Of a stretch of DNA of 9,868 nt, positions 1 through 4,979 are shown piece after piece (the stretch's first letter is position 1; each line of letters opens with the position of its first letter). The translations under genes were made by a program, and so were the position numbers. The notes beneath the pieces were generated by a model, which worked only from the letters and a program-made list of their open reading frames with translations, had not been told where the DNA came from and made no database searches. Location: positions 1 to 9,868 of the forward strand of contig CAKTPR010000082.1 of assembly GCA_934591725.1 (NCBI GenBank), read 5' to 3'. The DNA is from an uncultured Oscillospiraceae bacterium. Its GTDB lineage: Bacteria > Bacillota > Clostridia > Oscillospirales > Oscillospiraceae.

Positions 1-2
1 TC

Positions 3-1550
3 TTACTTGCCCTCCTTCATGTCCTGAAGCATGTATCTTGCCTGCTCCGCGCCGGAGAGATAGGCCTGTGAATAGCCGTCCATCTGGGAGCCGTGGCCGC
101 CGACAAAGCGCAGACCCTTTATCGTGTAATCCTCGCGGTGCGCGCACTGCACGCGCGGGAACATGCCGTCCCAGCCGGCGGGGATGTAGCCATAAACATC
201 GCCGCGCGGCGTGCCGAGGTAGCGTGCCCATGTGACGGGGGAGGCGACGACGATTTCTTCAATGTGGTTCTGAAGATCGCAGCCGGTGACCTCCTCATAG
301 CGCTCGACGCACTCGCGGGCGACACGATCCTTGATCTTGAAGTACTCCTCCTCGGTGACGTCCTTGAACGGGTCGCCGGTAAAGAACTTGCTGAACTGGA
401 TAAATGCGCGGCTCTCTCCCGCGGCGTCGGGCAGGGCGTTCGTGAGGACGGTGCAGGTGATGTCACGGTGGGTGTCGATAGAGTCGGAGGAGAGGAACTG
501 CTGGTGGTTATCCGGCGTGTGGCGCAGGAAGGTGTCGTAATTCTTCAGACCGATCTCTTCGGCGCTTGCGTCAAGGCCGAGGTACACGGTGAAGGCGGCC
601 TGCGCGAGACGCTGCGCGTTCATCTTCTTTTTGTCGTACTCGGGGACTTTGCTCCTGTCGACCATGCGGTCGAACACGACATGCGGCATGAGGTTTGAGA
701 TAACGTAGGAGCACTCGATATACTCACCGGAGGCAAGCTCGACACCGCGTACCTCGCCGCCCTTGATGTCGATCTTCTCGACCTTGGTGTTGTACCAGAT
801 ATCGCCGCTGAGCTCGCGCAGCTTCGCGTCGAACGCGAGGGATATCTCATGCGAGCGGTTCTTCGCAAACCAGGGCAGCTGGGTCAGGTACACGTAGGTC
901 ATGAAGGTATATGGCGCGAAGCTCATCTCGGTGGAGTCGGCCGCAACGTACGTCCAGTAGGACTCGAAGATCTGGCGTGCCTTATCGGGGACGCCGATCC
1001 TGCGCAGCATCTCATCACAGGGCTGCGGGACAAGGCGCATGAGGTCATAGTACTTGAGCATCATTTCGACCTTTTGCAGCCCTTCCGGTTCGTTGTGGCG
1101 CTCGTAGAGCCACTCGACGCCGTCGACCAGCATACGGCCAAGCTCCATGACGGTGGTCATGGATTCGCGGCTGCCGGGTACCTGACGCTCCATCTCATCG
1201 ATGAAGTTCTGAACGCCCGCGGGCATGGCGACATTGAAGCCGTCTGGGTCGGTCGCGATGGAGGCAAAGCTTTCGTTCGCACTGCACCATTCGACATCCA
1301 GCCCGTATTCATCCTCAAGCAGCTGCCGCACCGCGCCGCGCTTGCCTTCGCCCTCGCCGGTGCCCATCTGGCACAGCTCGTGCAGGGTCGCTTCAAATTC
1401 ATAATTGCCGCGGACAAAGCTTGTGGCACAGCCTCCGGGCAAGTTGTGCTTTTCAAGGACGAGCACCTTTTTCCCGGCCTTCGCAAGATAGGTCGCTGCG
1501 GAAAGCCCGCCGTTGCCTGCGCCTACAACGATCACGTCGTATTTCTGCAT
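3..1550 (-). CDS. FAD/NAD(P)-dependent oxidoreductase, phytoene dehydrogenase-like (CrtI/RetSat/CrtISO superfamily)
   Basis: This encodes a 515-aa flavoprotein. Seen: an N-terminal Rossmann dinucleotide-binding motif GAGNGG at residues 10-15 after a hydrophobic beta strand, an acidic residue E33 ending the second strand (expected to bind the adenosine ribose), and PGG at 38-40. Near the C-terminus, GGHGSQMDGYSQAYLSGAEQ resembles the conserved FAD-contacting end of this superfamily. The length matches COG1233 proteins, which include carotenoid desaturases, carotenoid isomerases and retinol saturase. Family members desaturate, saturate or isomerise lipophilic polyenes; the substrate here cannot be told, and no carotenoid genes lie nearby. 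The start is set at the third possible ATG because it alone has a GGAGGG ribosome site at proper spacing; an upstream in-frame ATG at 1575-1577 lacks one. The gene diverges from a GntR regulator, its likely controller. Superfamily is confident; the reaction is unknown. Confidence 0.9.
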   Translation of the reverse strand: MQKYDVIVVGAGNGGLSAATYLAKAGKKVLVLEKHNLPGGCATSFVRGNYEFEATLHELCQMGTGEGEGKRGAVRQLLEDEYGLDVEWCSANESFASIATDPDGFNVAMPAGVQNFIDEMERQVPGSRESMTTVMELGRMLVDGVEWLYERHNEPEGLQKVEMMLKYYDLMRLVPQPCDEMLRRIGVPDKARQIFESYWTYVAADSTEMSFAPYTFMTYVYLTQLPWFAKNRSHEISLAFDAKLRELSGDIWYNTKVEKIDIKGGEVRGVELASGEYIECSYVISNLMPHVVFDRMVDRSKVPEYDKKKMNAQRLAQAAFTVYLGLDASAEEIGLKNYDTFLRHTPDNHQQFLSSDSIDTHRDITCTVLTNALPDAAGESRAFIQFSKFFTGDPFKDVTEEEYFKIKDRVARECVERYEEVTGCDLQNHIEEIVVASPVTWARYLGTPRGDVYGYIPAGWDGMFPRVQCAHREDYTIKGLRFVGGHGSQMDGYSQAYLSGAEQARYMLQDMKEGK

Positions 1551-1557
1551 TGACATT

Positions 1558-1563
1558 CCCTCC
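1558..1563 (-). promoter_or_regulatory. Ribosome binding site deciding the oxidoreductase start
   Basis: On the minus strand this reads GGAGGG, with 7 nt to the ATG at 1548-1550. The next in-frame ATG upstream (1554-1556) is only one base from the GGAGGG, and the one at 1575-1577 lies upstream of it, so the start producing MQKYDVIVVG is preferred. Confidence 0.75.
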
Positions 1564-1606
1564 AATTTTATACACATAAAATATGCTGCGTGGTATAGCC
1601 ACTGTT

Positions 1607-1635
1607 ATTTTACCGCATTTCAGAGCCAAACACAA
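1607..1635 (-). promoter_or_regulatory. Sigma-A promoter for the oxidoreductase
   Basis: On the minus strand, a -35 TTGTGT (1630-1635) and a -10 TAAAAT (1607-1612) are separated by exactly 17 bp. The predicted start near 1600 would give a leader of about 50 nt before the ATG. The -35 is moderate (4/6) and the -10 good (5/6). The tandem repeat at 1643-1660 lies just upstream of the -35, a position typical of an activator site. Confidence 0.6.
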
Positions 1636-1642
1636 GAACATA

Positions 1643-1660
1643 TTGACAATTGCTTGACAA
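1643..1660. repeat. Tandem TTGACAA repeat, candidate operator
   Basis: TTGACAA occurs at 1643-1649 and again at 1654-1660, an 11-bp period, so both copies face the same side of the helix. It sits 7 bp upstream of the oxidoreductase -35. Although TTGACA matches a -35 consensus, I found no matching -10 at the right spacing on the plus strand for either copy, so a protein-binding site is the more likely reading. Function is inferred from position only. Confidence 0.4.
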
Positions 1661-1674
1661 AAATACGGCGCGTA

Positions 1675-1701
1675 CTTTTGTGCAAAGTAGAGACACAAAA
1701 G
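1675..1701. promoter_or_regulatory. 27-bp dyad in the divergent intergenic region, candidate regulator binding site
   Basis: Perfect 8-bp inverted arms CTTTTGTG (1675-1682) and CACAAAAG (1694-1701) are separated by 11 bp. The dyad lies between the two divergent promoters, about 40 bp from the -35 of the oxidoreductase promoter and 30 bp from that of the GntR gene. The arm spacing suits a dimeric regulator contacting two successive major grooves. The adjacent GntR protein is the obvious candidate, but the site does not match the TGGT-N3-ACCA core known for E. coli FadR. Confidence 0.45.
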
Positions 1702-1731
1702 CACTGGGTGGCATTTATTTGCAGACTACAC

Positions 1732-1760
1732 TTGATTTTATGACGAATGTATTATAAAAT
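1732..1760 (+). promoter_or_regulatory. Sigma-A promoter for the GntR regulator
   Basis: A -35 TTGATT (1732-1737) and a -10 TAAAAT (1755-1760) with a 17-bp spacer. Transcription would begin near 1767, about 30 nt upstream of the ATG, with the GGAGG at 1783-1787 inside the leader. An alternative extended -10 (TGGTATCAT, 1762-1770) has no good -35. Confidence 0.6.
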
Positions 1761-1797
1761 ATGGTATCATATATACAAACACGGAGGATAAAGCGAG

Positions 1798-2526
1798 ATG
1801 CGCGCAGACGATAGCAAGAGCCTGAAGGCCGGATTTGTCGAGATCATGGAGGCGAAGATATTCTCGGGCGAGCTGAAGCCGGGGGACAGACTGCCGCCGG
1901 AGCGCGAGCTTGCTTTGCAGCTCGGGATAAGCCGAGGCTCGGTCAATCAGGGGATACTTGATATGGCGCGCATGGGCTTTCTGCGCATCGTACCGCGCCG
2001 GGGTACGTTTGTGGCGGATTATGTCCGCAACGCGACGCCCGAGACGCTGGCGGCGATCATGAGCTATGACTCCGCGCTGGTTGACAGCGCGCTGTTCAAA
2101 GACCTGATGGAGCTGAGCATCTTGGTCGAGCGGGAGTGTACGCGCCTTGCCTGCGCAAACCTCACACCGGAGTCGCTGGAGACGCTGCAGAAGCGCTTGG
2201 CGGCGGTGCTTGCGGCCAGCGACGAGGACGCAGCGGAGGAGGTGTATCTCTTCCACAAGTGCATCACCGAGATATCCGGGAACGCGGCCTATGCTATCGT
2301 GTTCCAGAGCTTTGAGAAGATGATACGCAATCTCATAAAAGAGTATTACAAAGACCCCGCCGAGCTGCGCGGCAGCCTTCCGAAGCTTGGACAGCTGACC
2401 GAAGCGATAGCGCGGCGCGACGCCATGGAGGCGGACTACTGCATACTGATGATCCTCAGTCAGGCTTCGGATTACCTGAACGAGTATCTGAGGGAGAATG
2501 AGAGCAGGAGAAAAACTGAAGAATAA
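1798..2526 (+). CDS. GntR-family transcriptional regulator, FadR subfamily (FCD effector domain)
   Basis: This 242-aa DNA-binding repressor or activator has an N-terminal GntR winged helix-turn-helix (about residues 8-74; PGDRLPPERELALQLGISR at 28-46 is the family signature, and the RRGTFVAD wing is at 67-74). A helical FCD ligand domain follows (about 95-235) with the FHKCITEISGN segment at 152-162. The length is normal for FadR-type proteins. H153 is the only histidine in the protein, so the metal-binding His set of many FCD proteins is largely missing. The ATG follows GGAGG with a 10-nt gap. The gene is divergent from the flavoprotein gene, suggesting local control of it plus autoregulation. 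Its last four codons and stop lie in a 46-bp repeat that recurs at 3187-3232. The family is certain; ligand and targets are unknown. Confidence 0.93.
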   Translation: MRADDSKSLKAGFVEIMEAKIFSGELKPGDRLPPERELALQLGISRGSVNQGILDMARMGFLRIVPRRGTFVADYVRNATPETLAAIMSYDSALVDSALFKDLMELSILVERECTRLACANLTPESLETLQKRLAAVLAASDEDAAEEVYLFHKCITEISGNAAYAIVFQSFEKMIRNLIKEYYKDPAELRGSLPKLGQLTEAIARRDAMEADYCILMILSQASDYLNEYLRENESRRKTEE

Positions 2527-2556
2527 TTAATAAGCGCCGCCCGGGTGGGCGGCGCT
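2511..2556 (+). repeat. 46-bp direct repeat, copy 1
   Basis: This copy matches 3187-3232 at 45 of 46 positions (A2533 versus G3209). It contains four sense codons and the stop of the GntR gene (KTEE-stop), an AT-rich linker with stops in other frames, and a complete GC-rich hairpin. The flanking bases on both sides differ between copies, so the limits are sharp. The repeat is too long for an ordinary transposition target duplication. It could be a recombination (attachment-like) site or a dispersed repeat. Confidence 0.85.
2533..2556. terminator. Terminator hairpin between GntR gene and convergent 101-aa gene
   Basis: A perfect 10-bp stem AGCGCCGCCC / GGGCGGCGCT with loop GGGT. On the plus strand the tail is only weakly T-rich (GGTGTTTATAT), serving the GntR gene. 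On the minus strand the hairpin is followed by TTATTAATTATTCTT, a better U-tract, so it probably ends the convergent gene too. Confidence 0.75.
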
Positions 2557-2580
2557 GGTGTTTATATGAAAAGCCGAGCT

Positions 2581-2886
2581 TTAGCCGTAATAAGCCGCAA
2601 ATTTTACGTATGCTTGATTATCAGGAATAATAAGAATGCCATCCGTGTGGCCATTAGCTTTTACATACAGGCATTTGAAGAGAGGATAGTCAGAGCACAG
2701 GTGCGCATTATCGGATAGAAATTGCCTGTCAGCTAACAAATCAAAGCAAAAGTTTTCATAATCAATCCAAGAAAGCTGTATTGTTTTTACTATATCGTAC
2801 TCTTTTTCCAAAGACAACAGATGCGGAACGCGAAGGTCAGAAATTGTCGACGGACGTCTGACGAAATAAGCAGTGTCTTTGCCCAT
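2581..2886 (-). CDS. Uncharacterised 101-aa protein (possibly DUF6329-like)
   Basis: A small, soluble, mixed-charge protein without signal peptide or membrane segment. Tyr and Phe are frequent, and an alternating beta-like stretch GILIIPDNQAYVKFAAYY forms the C-terminus. I recall similar proteins of about 100 aa in Clostridia accessory regions under the name DUF6329, but cannot verify this. The ATG at 2884-2886 has an excellent AGGAGA site 7 nt upstream; a longer frame would need a TTG at 2907. A strong promoter lies upstream (2945-2973). The gene is divergent from the RHH gene and convergent with the GntR gene, within an AT-rich island. Coding reality is well supported by the ribosome site, promoter and terminator; function is unknown. 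Confidence 0.75.
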   Translation of the reverse strand: MGKDTAYFVRRPSTISDLRVPHLLSLEKEYDIVKTIQLSWIDYENFCFDLLADRQFLSDNAHLCSDYPLFKCLYVKANGHTDGILIIPDNQAYVKFAAYYG

Positions 2887-2893
2887 ATATTTC

Positions 2894-2899
2894 TCTCCT
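2894..2899 (-). promoter_or_regulatory. Ribosome binding site deciding the start of the 101-aa gene
   Basis: Minus-strand AGGAGA, 7 nt before the ATG at 2884-2886. It lies inside the longer open frame that would start at TTG 2905-2907, so the longer start is unlikely. Confidence 0.75.
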
Positions 2900-2909
2900 A
2901 ACGGCAATT

Positions 2910-2997
2910 TTGTGTACTTATTTTAAGTACGTTTGTTACATAGAATTATAACTTGTCCTTAAAATAAACTCAAGCAGAATTTAATTTAAGTACACAA
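2910..2997. promoter_or_regulatory. TAAGTAC operator cluster in the divergent promoter region
   Basis: The heptamer GTACTTA and its complement TAAGTAC occur three times. At 2914-2930 they form a perfect dyad, GTACTTA-TTT-TAAGTAC, just downstream of the predicted start of the 101-aa transcript. A third half-site at 2987-2993 precedes the RHH ribosome site. The outer copies extend to an 11-bp inverted repeat, TTGTGTACTTA (2910-2920) and TAAGTACACAA (2987-2997). RHH repressors typically bind short inverted half-sites cooperatively, so the adjacent RHH protein is the likely binder. The repeats are directly visible; the binding protein is inferred. Confidence 0.55.
2945..2973 (-). promoter_or_regulatory. 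Strong sigma-A promoter for the 101-aa gene
   Basis: On the minus strand, -35 TTGAGT (2968-2973), a 17-bp spacer and a perfect -10 TATAAT (2945-2950). Transcription should start near 2938, so the TAAGTAC dyad at 2914-2930 lies in the early transcribed region, a classic repressor position. For the opposite-facing RHH gene only a weak candidate was seen (TTGTCC 2953-2958, 16 bp, CAGAAT 2975-2980). Confidence 0.75.
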
Positions 2998-3016
2998 TGA
3001 TCTGCACGGAGAGTTT

Positions 3017-3202
3017 ATGGACAGAATAAAAAACGATAAAAGCAAGCATCTTGGACTTCGGATAGACAGCGAACTGCATTACAAGCTGCATTATATTTCT
3101 CAGTATGACGGACGTTCCGCGAACGGCGAGGTTATTTACCTGATCCGCAAGTATATTGAGGAGTTTGAAAAGAAACACGGCGAAATAAAAACTGAAGAAT
3201 AA
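3017..3202 (+). CDS. Small ribbon-helix-helix (Arc/CopG-type) DNA-binding protein
   Basis: This 61-aa protein has the RHH layout: a basic N-terminal arm (1-10), a short beta strand HLGLRID (11-17) that would insert into the DNA major groove, helix 1 (about 18-30), the turn GRSANGE (32-38) and helix 2 VIYLIRKYIEEFEKKHG (39-55). The helix-strand order and the GRS-x-N-x-E turn are characteristic of Arc-like repressors. The ATG follows GGAGAG closely. Residues 57-61 and the stop lie at the start of the second 46-bp repeat, so this protein shares its KTEE ending in frame with the GntR regulator. It is divergent from the 101-aa gene and surrounded by TAAGTAC sites, so autoregulation and control of its neighbour are likely. 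It could also be the antitoxin type of RHH, but the divergent layout is unusual for a toxin-antitoxin operon. Confidence 0.8.
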   Translation: MDRIKNDKSKHLGLRIDSELHYKLHYISQYDGRSANGEVIYLIRKYIEEFEKKHGEIKTEE

Positions 3203-3232
3203 TTAATAGGCGCCGCCCGGGTGGGCGGCGCT
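3187..3232 (+). repeat. 46-bp direct repeat, copy 2
   Basis: Second copy of 2511-2556 with one mismatch (G3209 for A2533). It supplies the last codons and stop of the RHH gene plus its terminator hairpin, in the same reading frame as in the GntR gene. Confidence 0.85.
3210..3231 (+). terminator. Terminator hairpin after the RHH gene
   Basis: A perfect 9-bp stem GCGCCGCCC / GGGCGGCGC with loop GGGT, 7 nt after the stop codon. It is followed by TTCGCGCTG rather than a T-run, so on the plus strand termination is probably weak. A separate promoter for the downstream operon lies about 85 bp further on. Confidence 0.55.
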
Positions 3233-3314
3233 TCGCGCTGAGTGTGCTGCATTTCCAGCGTAAATGGGCAGTACGGCCATGAATGTCATTGCCGGGAGAT
3301 GGTATGGGCGGTCA

Positions 3315-3343
3315 TTGACAGAAATCAGGATGGCCTATATTAT
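3315..3343 (+). promoter_or_regulatory. Sigma-A promoter for the DUF5131-VOC-TfoX operon
   Basis: A perfect -35 TTGACA (3315-3320), a 17-bp spacer and a -10 TATTAT (3338-3343, one mismatch). The predicted start near 3350 leaves a leader of about 30 nt containing the GGGGAGG ribosome site. Its position shows that the upstream in-frame ATG at 3264 is not the start of the next gene. The region 3233-3314 holds no recognisable gene. Confidence 0.75.
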
Positions 3344-3365
3344 ATGGTCAAGGAAAAAAGCGGCA

Positions 3366-3372
3366 GGGGAGG
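3366..3372 (+). promoter_or_regulatory. Ribosome binding site deciding the DUF5131 start
   Basis: GGGGAGG with 8 nt to the ATG at 3381-3383. Together with the promoter at 3315-3343 it fixes the start giving MTAENEIYADW and excludes a 39-residue extension. Confidence 0.75.
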
Positions 3373-3380
3373 CGGCCAGC

Positions 3381-4226
3381 ATGACGGCGGAAAATGAAAT
3401 ATATGCCGACTGGAACCCTTGGCACGGCTGCACGAAGATCAGCCCCGGCTGTAAGTACTGCTACGTTTACAGGCAGGATGAGATGTACGGTGCGGCGGAG
3501 GCGAGCAGCGTCTGCCGCAGGACGGGGAACTTTAATTTGCCCGTAAAGAGAAAGCGCGACGGGAGCTATAAGATACCGCCGGGTAGGGTAGTGTTCACCT
3601 GCTTCACCTCGGATTTCCTGCTGAAGGACGCGGACGAGTGGCGCGGCGAGTGCTGGAAGATGATGCGCGAGCGGCGCGACTGCTGGTTTTATTTCTTCAC
3701 CAAGCGAATTGACAGGCTCGAAGCGTGCCTGCCGCCGGACTGGGGCGACGGCTATGACAATGTGCTGATCGGCTGCACGGTGGAGAACCAGAGCATGGCG
3801 GACTACCGCCTACCGATATTCCGCGCGCTGCCGATAAAGCACCGGTCGATCATCGCGGCTCCGCTGCTTGAGGGGTTGGATATCTCAAAGTACCTCGACG
3901 ATAATATTGAGGAGGTATCCGTCGGCGGCGAGTCCGGACGTGATGCGCGGCCCTGCGACTATGCCTGGGTGCTTGAGCTGCGCCGCCAGTGCGTGGAGAA
4001 AAACGTGCCGTTCCGCTTTCACCAGACGGGCGCGCACTTTATAAAGAACGGGAAGATGTACAACGTCAGGCGGCCGTATCAGCGCAGTCAGGCGCGCAAG
4101 GCCGGGATAGATCACCGCATCGGCGAGAACTTTATACCGGAGACTGCGGTGTATAACAAGGCAGAGACGTACACGGAACCGAGCTTATTTGATAATATAA
4201 CGACGGAGGTGCAGGATGAGGATTGA
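3381..4226 (+). CDS. DUF5131 family protein (phage Gp37/Gp68-like, three-cysteine motif)
   Basis: A 281-aa protein. The N-terminus has the family hallmark DWNPWHGCTKISPGCKYCY, giving cysteines C17, C24 and C27 (C-X6-C-X2-C), which suggests a metal or Fe-S site reminiscent of, but not identical to, the radical-SAM C-X3-C-X2-C. Further recognisable family blocks follow in order: VFTCFTSDFLL, FYFFTKRIDR, IGCTVENQ, APLLEGLDI and SVGGESGRDARPCDY. The enzymatic role is not established. Homologues are known from phages and genomic islands, and in some bacteria beside TcmP, which is absent here. It leads an operon: its stop overlaps the next start by 11 bp, with the VOC gene's GGAGG inside its 3' end. 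Family assignment is confident, activity unknown. Confidence 0.88.
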   Translation: MTAENEIYADWNPWHGCTKISPGCKYCYVYRQDEMYGAAEASSVCRRTGNFNLPVKRKRDGSYKIPPGRVVFTCFTSDFLLKDADEWRGECWKMMRERRDCWFYFFTKRIDRLEACLPPDWGDGYDNVLIGCTVENQSMADYRLPIFRALPIKHRSIIAAPLLEGLDISKYLDDNIEEVSVGGESGRDARPCDYAWVLELRRQCVEKNVPFRFHQTGAHFIKNGKMYNVRRPYQRSQARKAGIDHRIGENFIPETAVYNKAETYTEPSLFDNITTEVQDED

Positions 4227-4599
4227 ACACACGGCGATATATGTAAACGACATAGAAGCGGAGAAAGAATTCTTCGCACGGTATTTCGGGGCAAGCGCCG
4301 GGGAAATGTACCATAACAAAAACACCGGCTTCCGCTCATACTTCCTGAGCTTTGACGGCGGCGCGCGGCTGGAGCTTATGACCGCGCCGGAGCTTCGGGA
4401 CATGGATAAGCTGCCGCTCAGGACGGGCTTTGCGCATCTGGCGTTTTCCGTCGGCAGCCGCGTGGAGGTCGACGCACTCACCGAAAGGCTGAGGATGGAC
4501 GGCTATGCCGTCGTGAGCGGGCCGAGAGTGACCGGGGACGGGTACTATGAAAGCTGTGTTCTCGACGCGGAGGGCAACCGCATAGAGATAACCGAGTGA
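4216..4599 (+). CDS. VOC (glyoxalase/bleomycin-resistance fold) family protein
   Basis: A 127-aa protein with the paired beta-alpha-beta-beta-beta modules of the vicinal oxygen chelate superfamily. The first begins RIEHTAIYVNDIEAEKEFF, the second GFAHLAFSVGSRVEVDAL. Candidate metal ligands sit at the usual four places: H5, E53 (in RLELM), H74 (in FAHLAF) and E124 (in NRIEI), so it is probably a functional metalloenzyme resembling lactoylglutathione lyase, FosA or dioxygenase relatives. Length is typical of a single-chain half-unit that dimerises. The substrate cannot be told. It overlaps the DUF5131 stop by 11 bp and precedes the TfoX-like gene by 9 nt, so the three are co-translated. Confidence 0.88.
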   Translation: MRIEHTAIYVNDIEAEKEFFARYFGASAGEMYHNKNTGFRSYFLSFDGGARLELMTAPELRDMDKLPLRTGFAHLAFSVGSRVEVDALTERLRMDGYAVVSGPRVTGDGYYESCVLDAEGNRIEITE

Positions 4600-4608
4600 G
4601 GAGACAAT

Positions 4609-4929
4609 ATGGCAACATCGAAAGAATACATTGATTTTGTCTGCGAGCAGATAGAGGGCATCGGAGATATAAGCATGAAGAAGATGTTCGGCGAATACAT
4701 GGTCTATCTCGGCGAGAGGCCGGTGCTGACCGTGTGCGACAACACGGTCTTTGTGAAGAAGCTCCCGGAGCTGTCGGAGCTTATGGCGGGGGCGGACTGC
4801 GGCTTTCCTTATGATGGGGCAAAGGAGCAGTACATCCTCGACATTGAGAACCGTGAGCTTGTCGAAAAGCTGCTCCCATTAGTCGCGGAGCTGACGCCGC
4901 TGCCGAAGCCGAGGAAAAAGAAAATATAA
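4609..4929 (+). CDS. TfoX/Sxy N-terminal domain protein
   Basis: A 106-aa protein consisting only of the TfoX N-terminal domain, with the diagnostic MKKMFGEYMVYLGERPVLTV stretch (about residues 23-42) and a GAKEQYILDIEN segment near 70-81. A basic tail KPRKKKI ends the protein. TfoX/Sxy activates competence genes with CRP in Gammaproteobacteria, but stand-alone N-terminal domains are widespread in Bacillota with no proven link to competence, so that function should not be transferred. A GGAG site lies between the VOC stop and the ATG. It is the last gene of the operon and is followed by a strong terminator. Confidence 0.87.
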   Translation: MATSKEYIDFVCEQIEGIGDISMKKMFGEYMVYLGERPVLTVCDNTVFVKKLPELSELMAGADCGFPYDGAKEQYILDIENRELVEKLLPLVAELTPLPKPRKKKI

Positions 4930-4933
4930 ATTG

Positions 4934-4973
4934 AAACCCGTTCCGCACAGTTCAGTGTGCGGAGCGGGTTTTT
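4934..4973. terminator. Bidirectional terminator between convergent operons
   Basis: A 16-bp stem with one G-T wobble: arms 4934-4949 and 4956-4971, loop GTTCAG. It ends in a run of five T on the plus strand. On the minus strand the stem is followed by CAATTTATATTTT. It sits between the TfoX-like gene and the convergent ABC ATPase gene and probably serves both. Confidence 0.9.
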
Positions 4974-4979
4974 GACAGT

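Larger units (their letters stand above)
2511..3232. mobile_element. Candidate acquired cassette bounded by 46-bp direct repeats
   Basis: The interval between the repeats holds a divergent gene pair (uncharacterised 101-aa protein and RHH protein). A hand count over 2581-2820 gives about 37% GC, against 55% in a 60-base sample of the GntR gene. Sequence after copy 1 is AT-rich like the island, whereas sequence after copy 2 turns GC-rich like the host. That is what insertion at the 3' end of the GntR gene would leave, and recombination between the repeats would restore one intact copy. No integrase or transposase is encoded, so any movement would need help in trans. A local duplication, or chance use of a dispersed repeat, remains possible. 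Confidence 0.45.

Noticed and set aside
849..1553. Plus-strand open frame antisense to the oxidoreductase
   Set aside because: Shadow of a well-supported flavoprotein gene in GC-rich DNA; no start signals and no recognisable domain.
1643..1682. Plus-strand promoters using the TTGACA hexamers at 1643 and 1654
   Set aside because: No acceptable -10 hexamer lies 16-18 bp downstream of either; TTGATT-17-TAAAAT at 1732-1760 is better placed for the GntR gene.
2581..3202. Classical type II toxin-antitoxin operon
   Set aside because: The RHH and 101-aa genes are divergent rather than in one overlapping operon, and the 101-aa protein does not look like a RelE, MazF or PIN toxin to me.
3264..3380. 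39-codon N-terminal extension of the DUF5131 gene
   Set aside because: The promoter at 3315-3343 lies inside it, and the ATG at 3381 has its own GGGGAGG site followed directly by the conserved family N-terminus.
4609..4929. Competence regulator assignment (tfoX/sxy) for the small TfoX-domain protein
   Set aside because: Only the N-terminal domain is present, and stand-alone domains in Bacillota have no demonstrated competence role.
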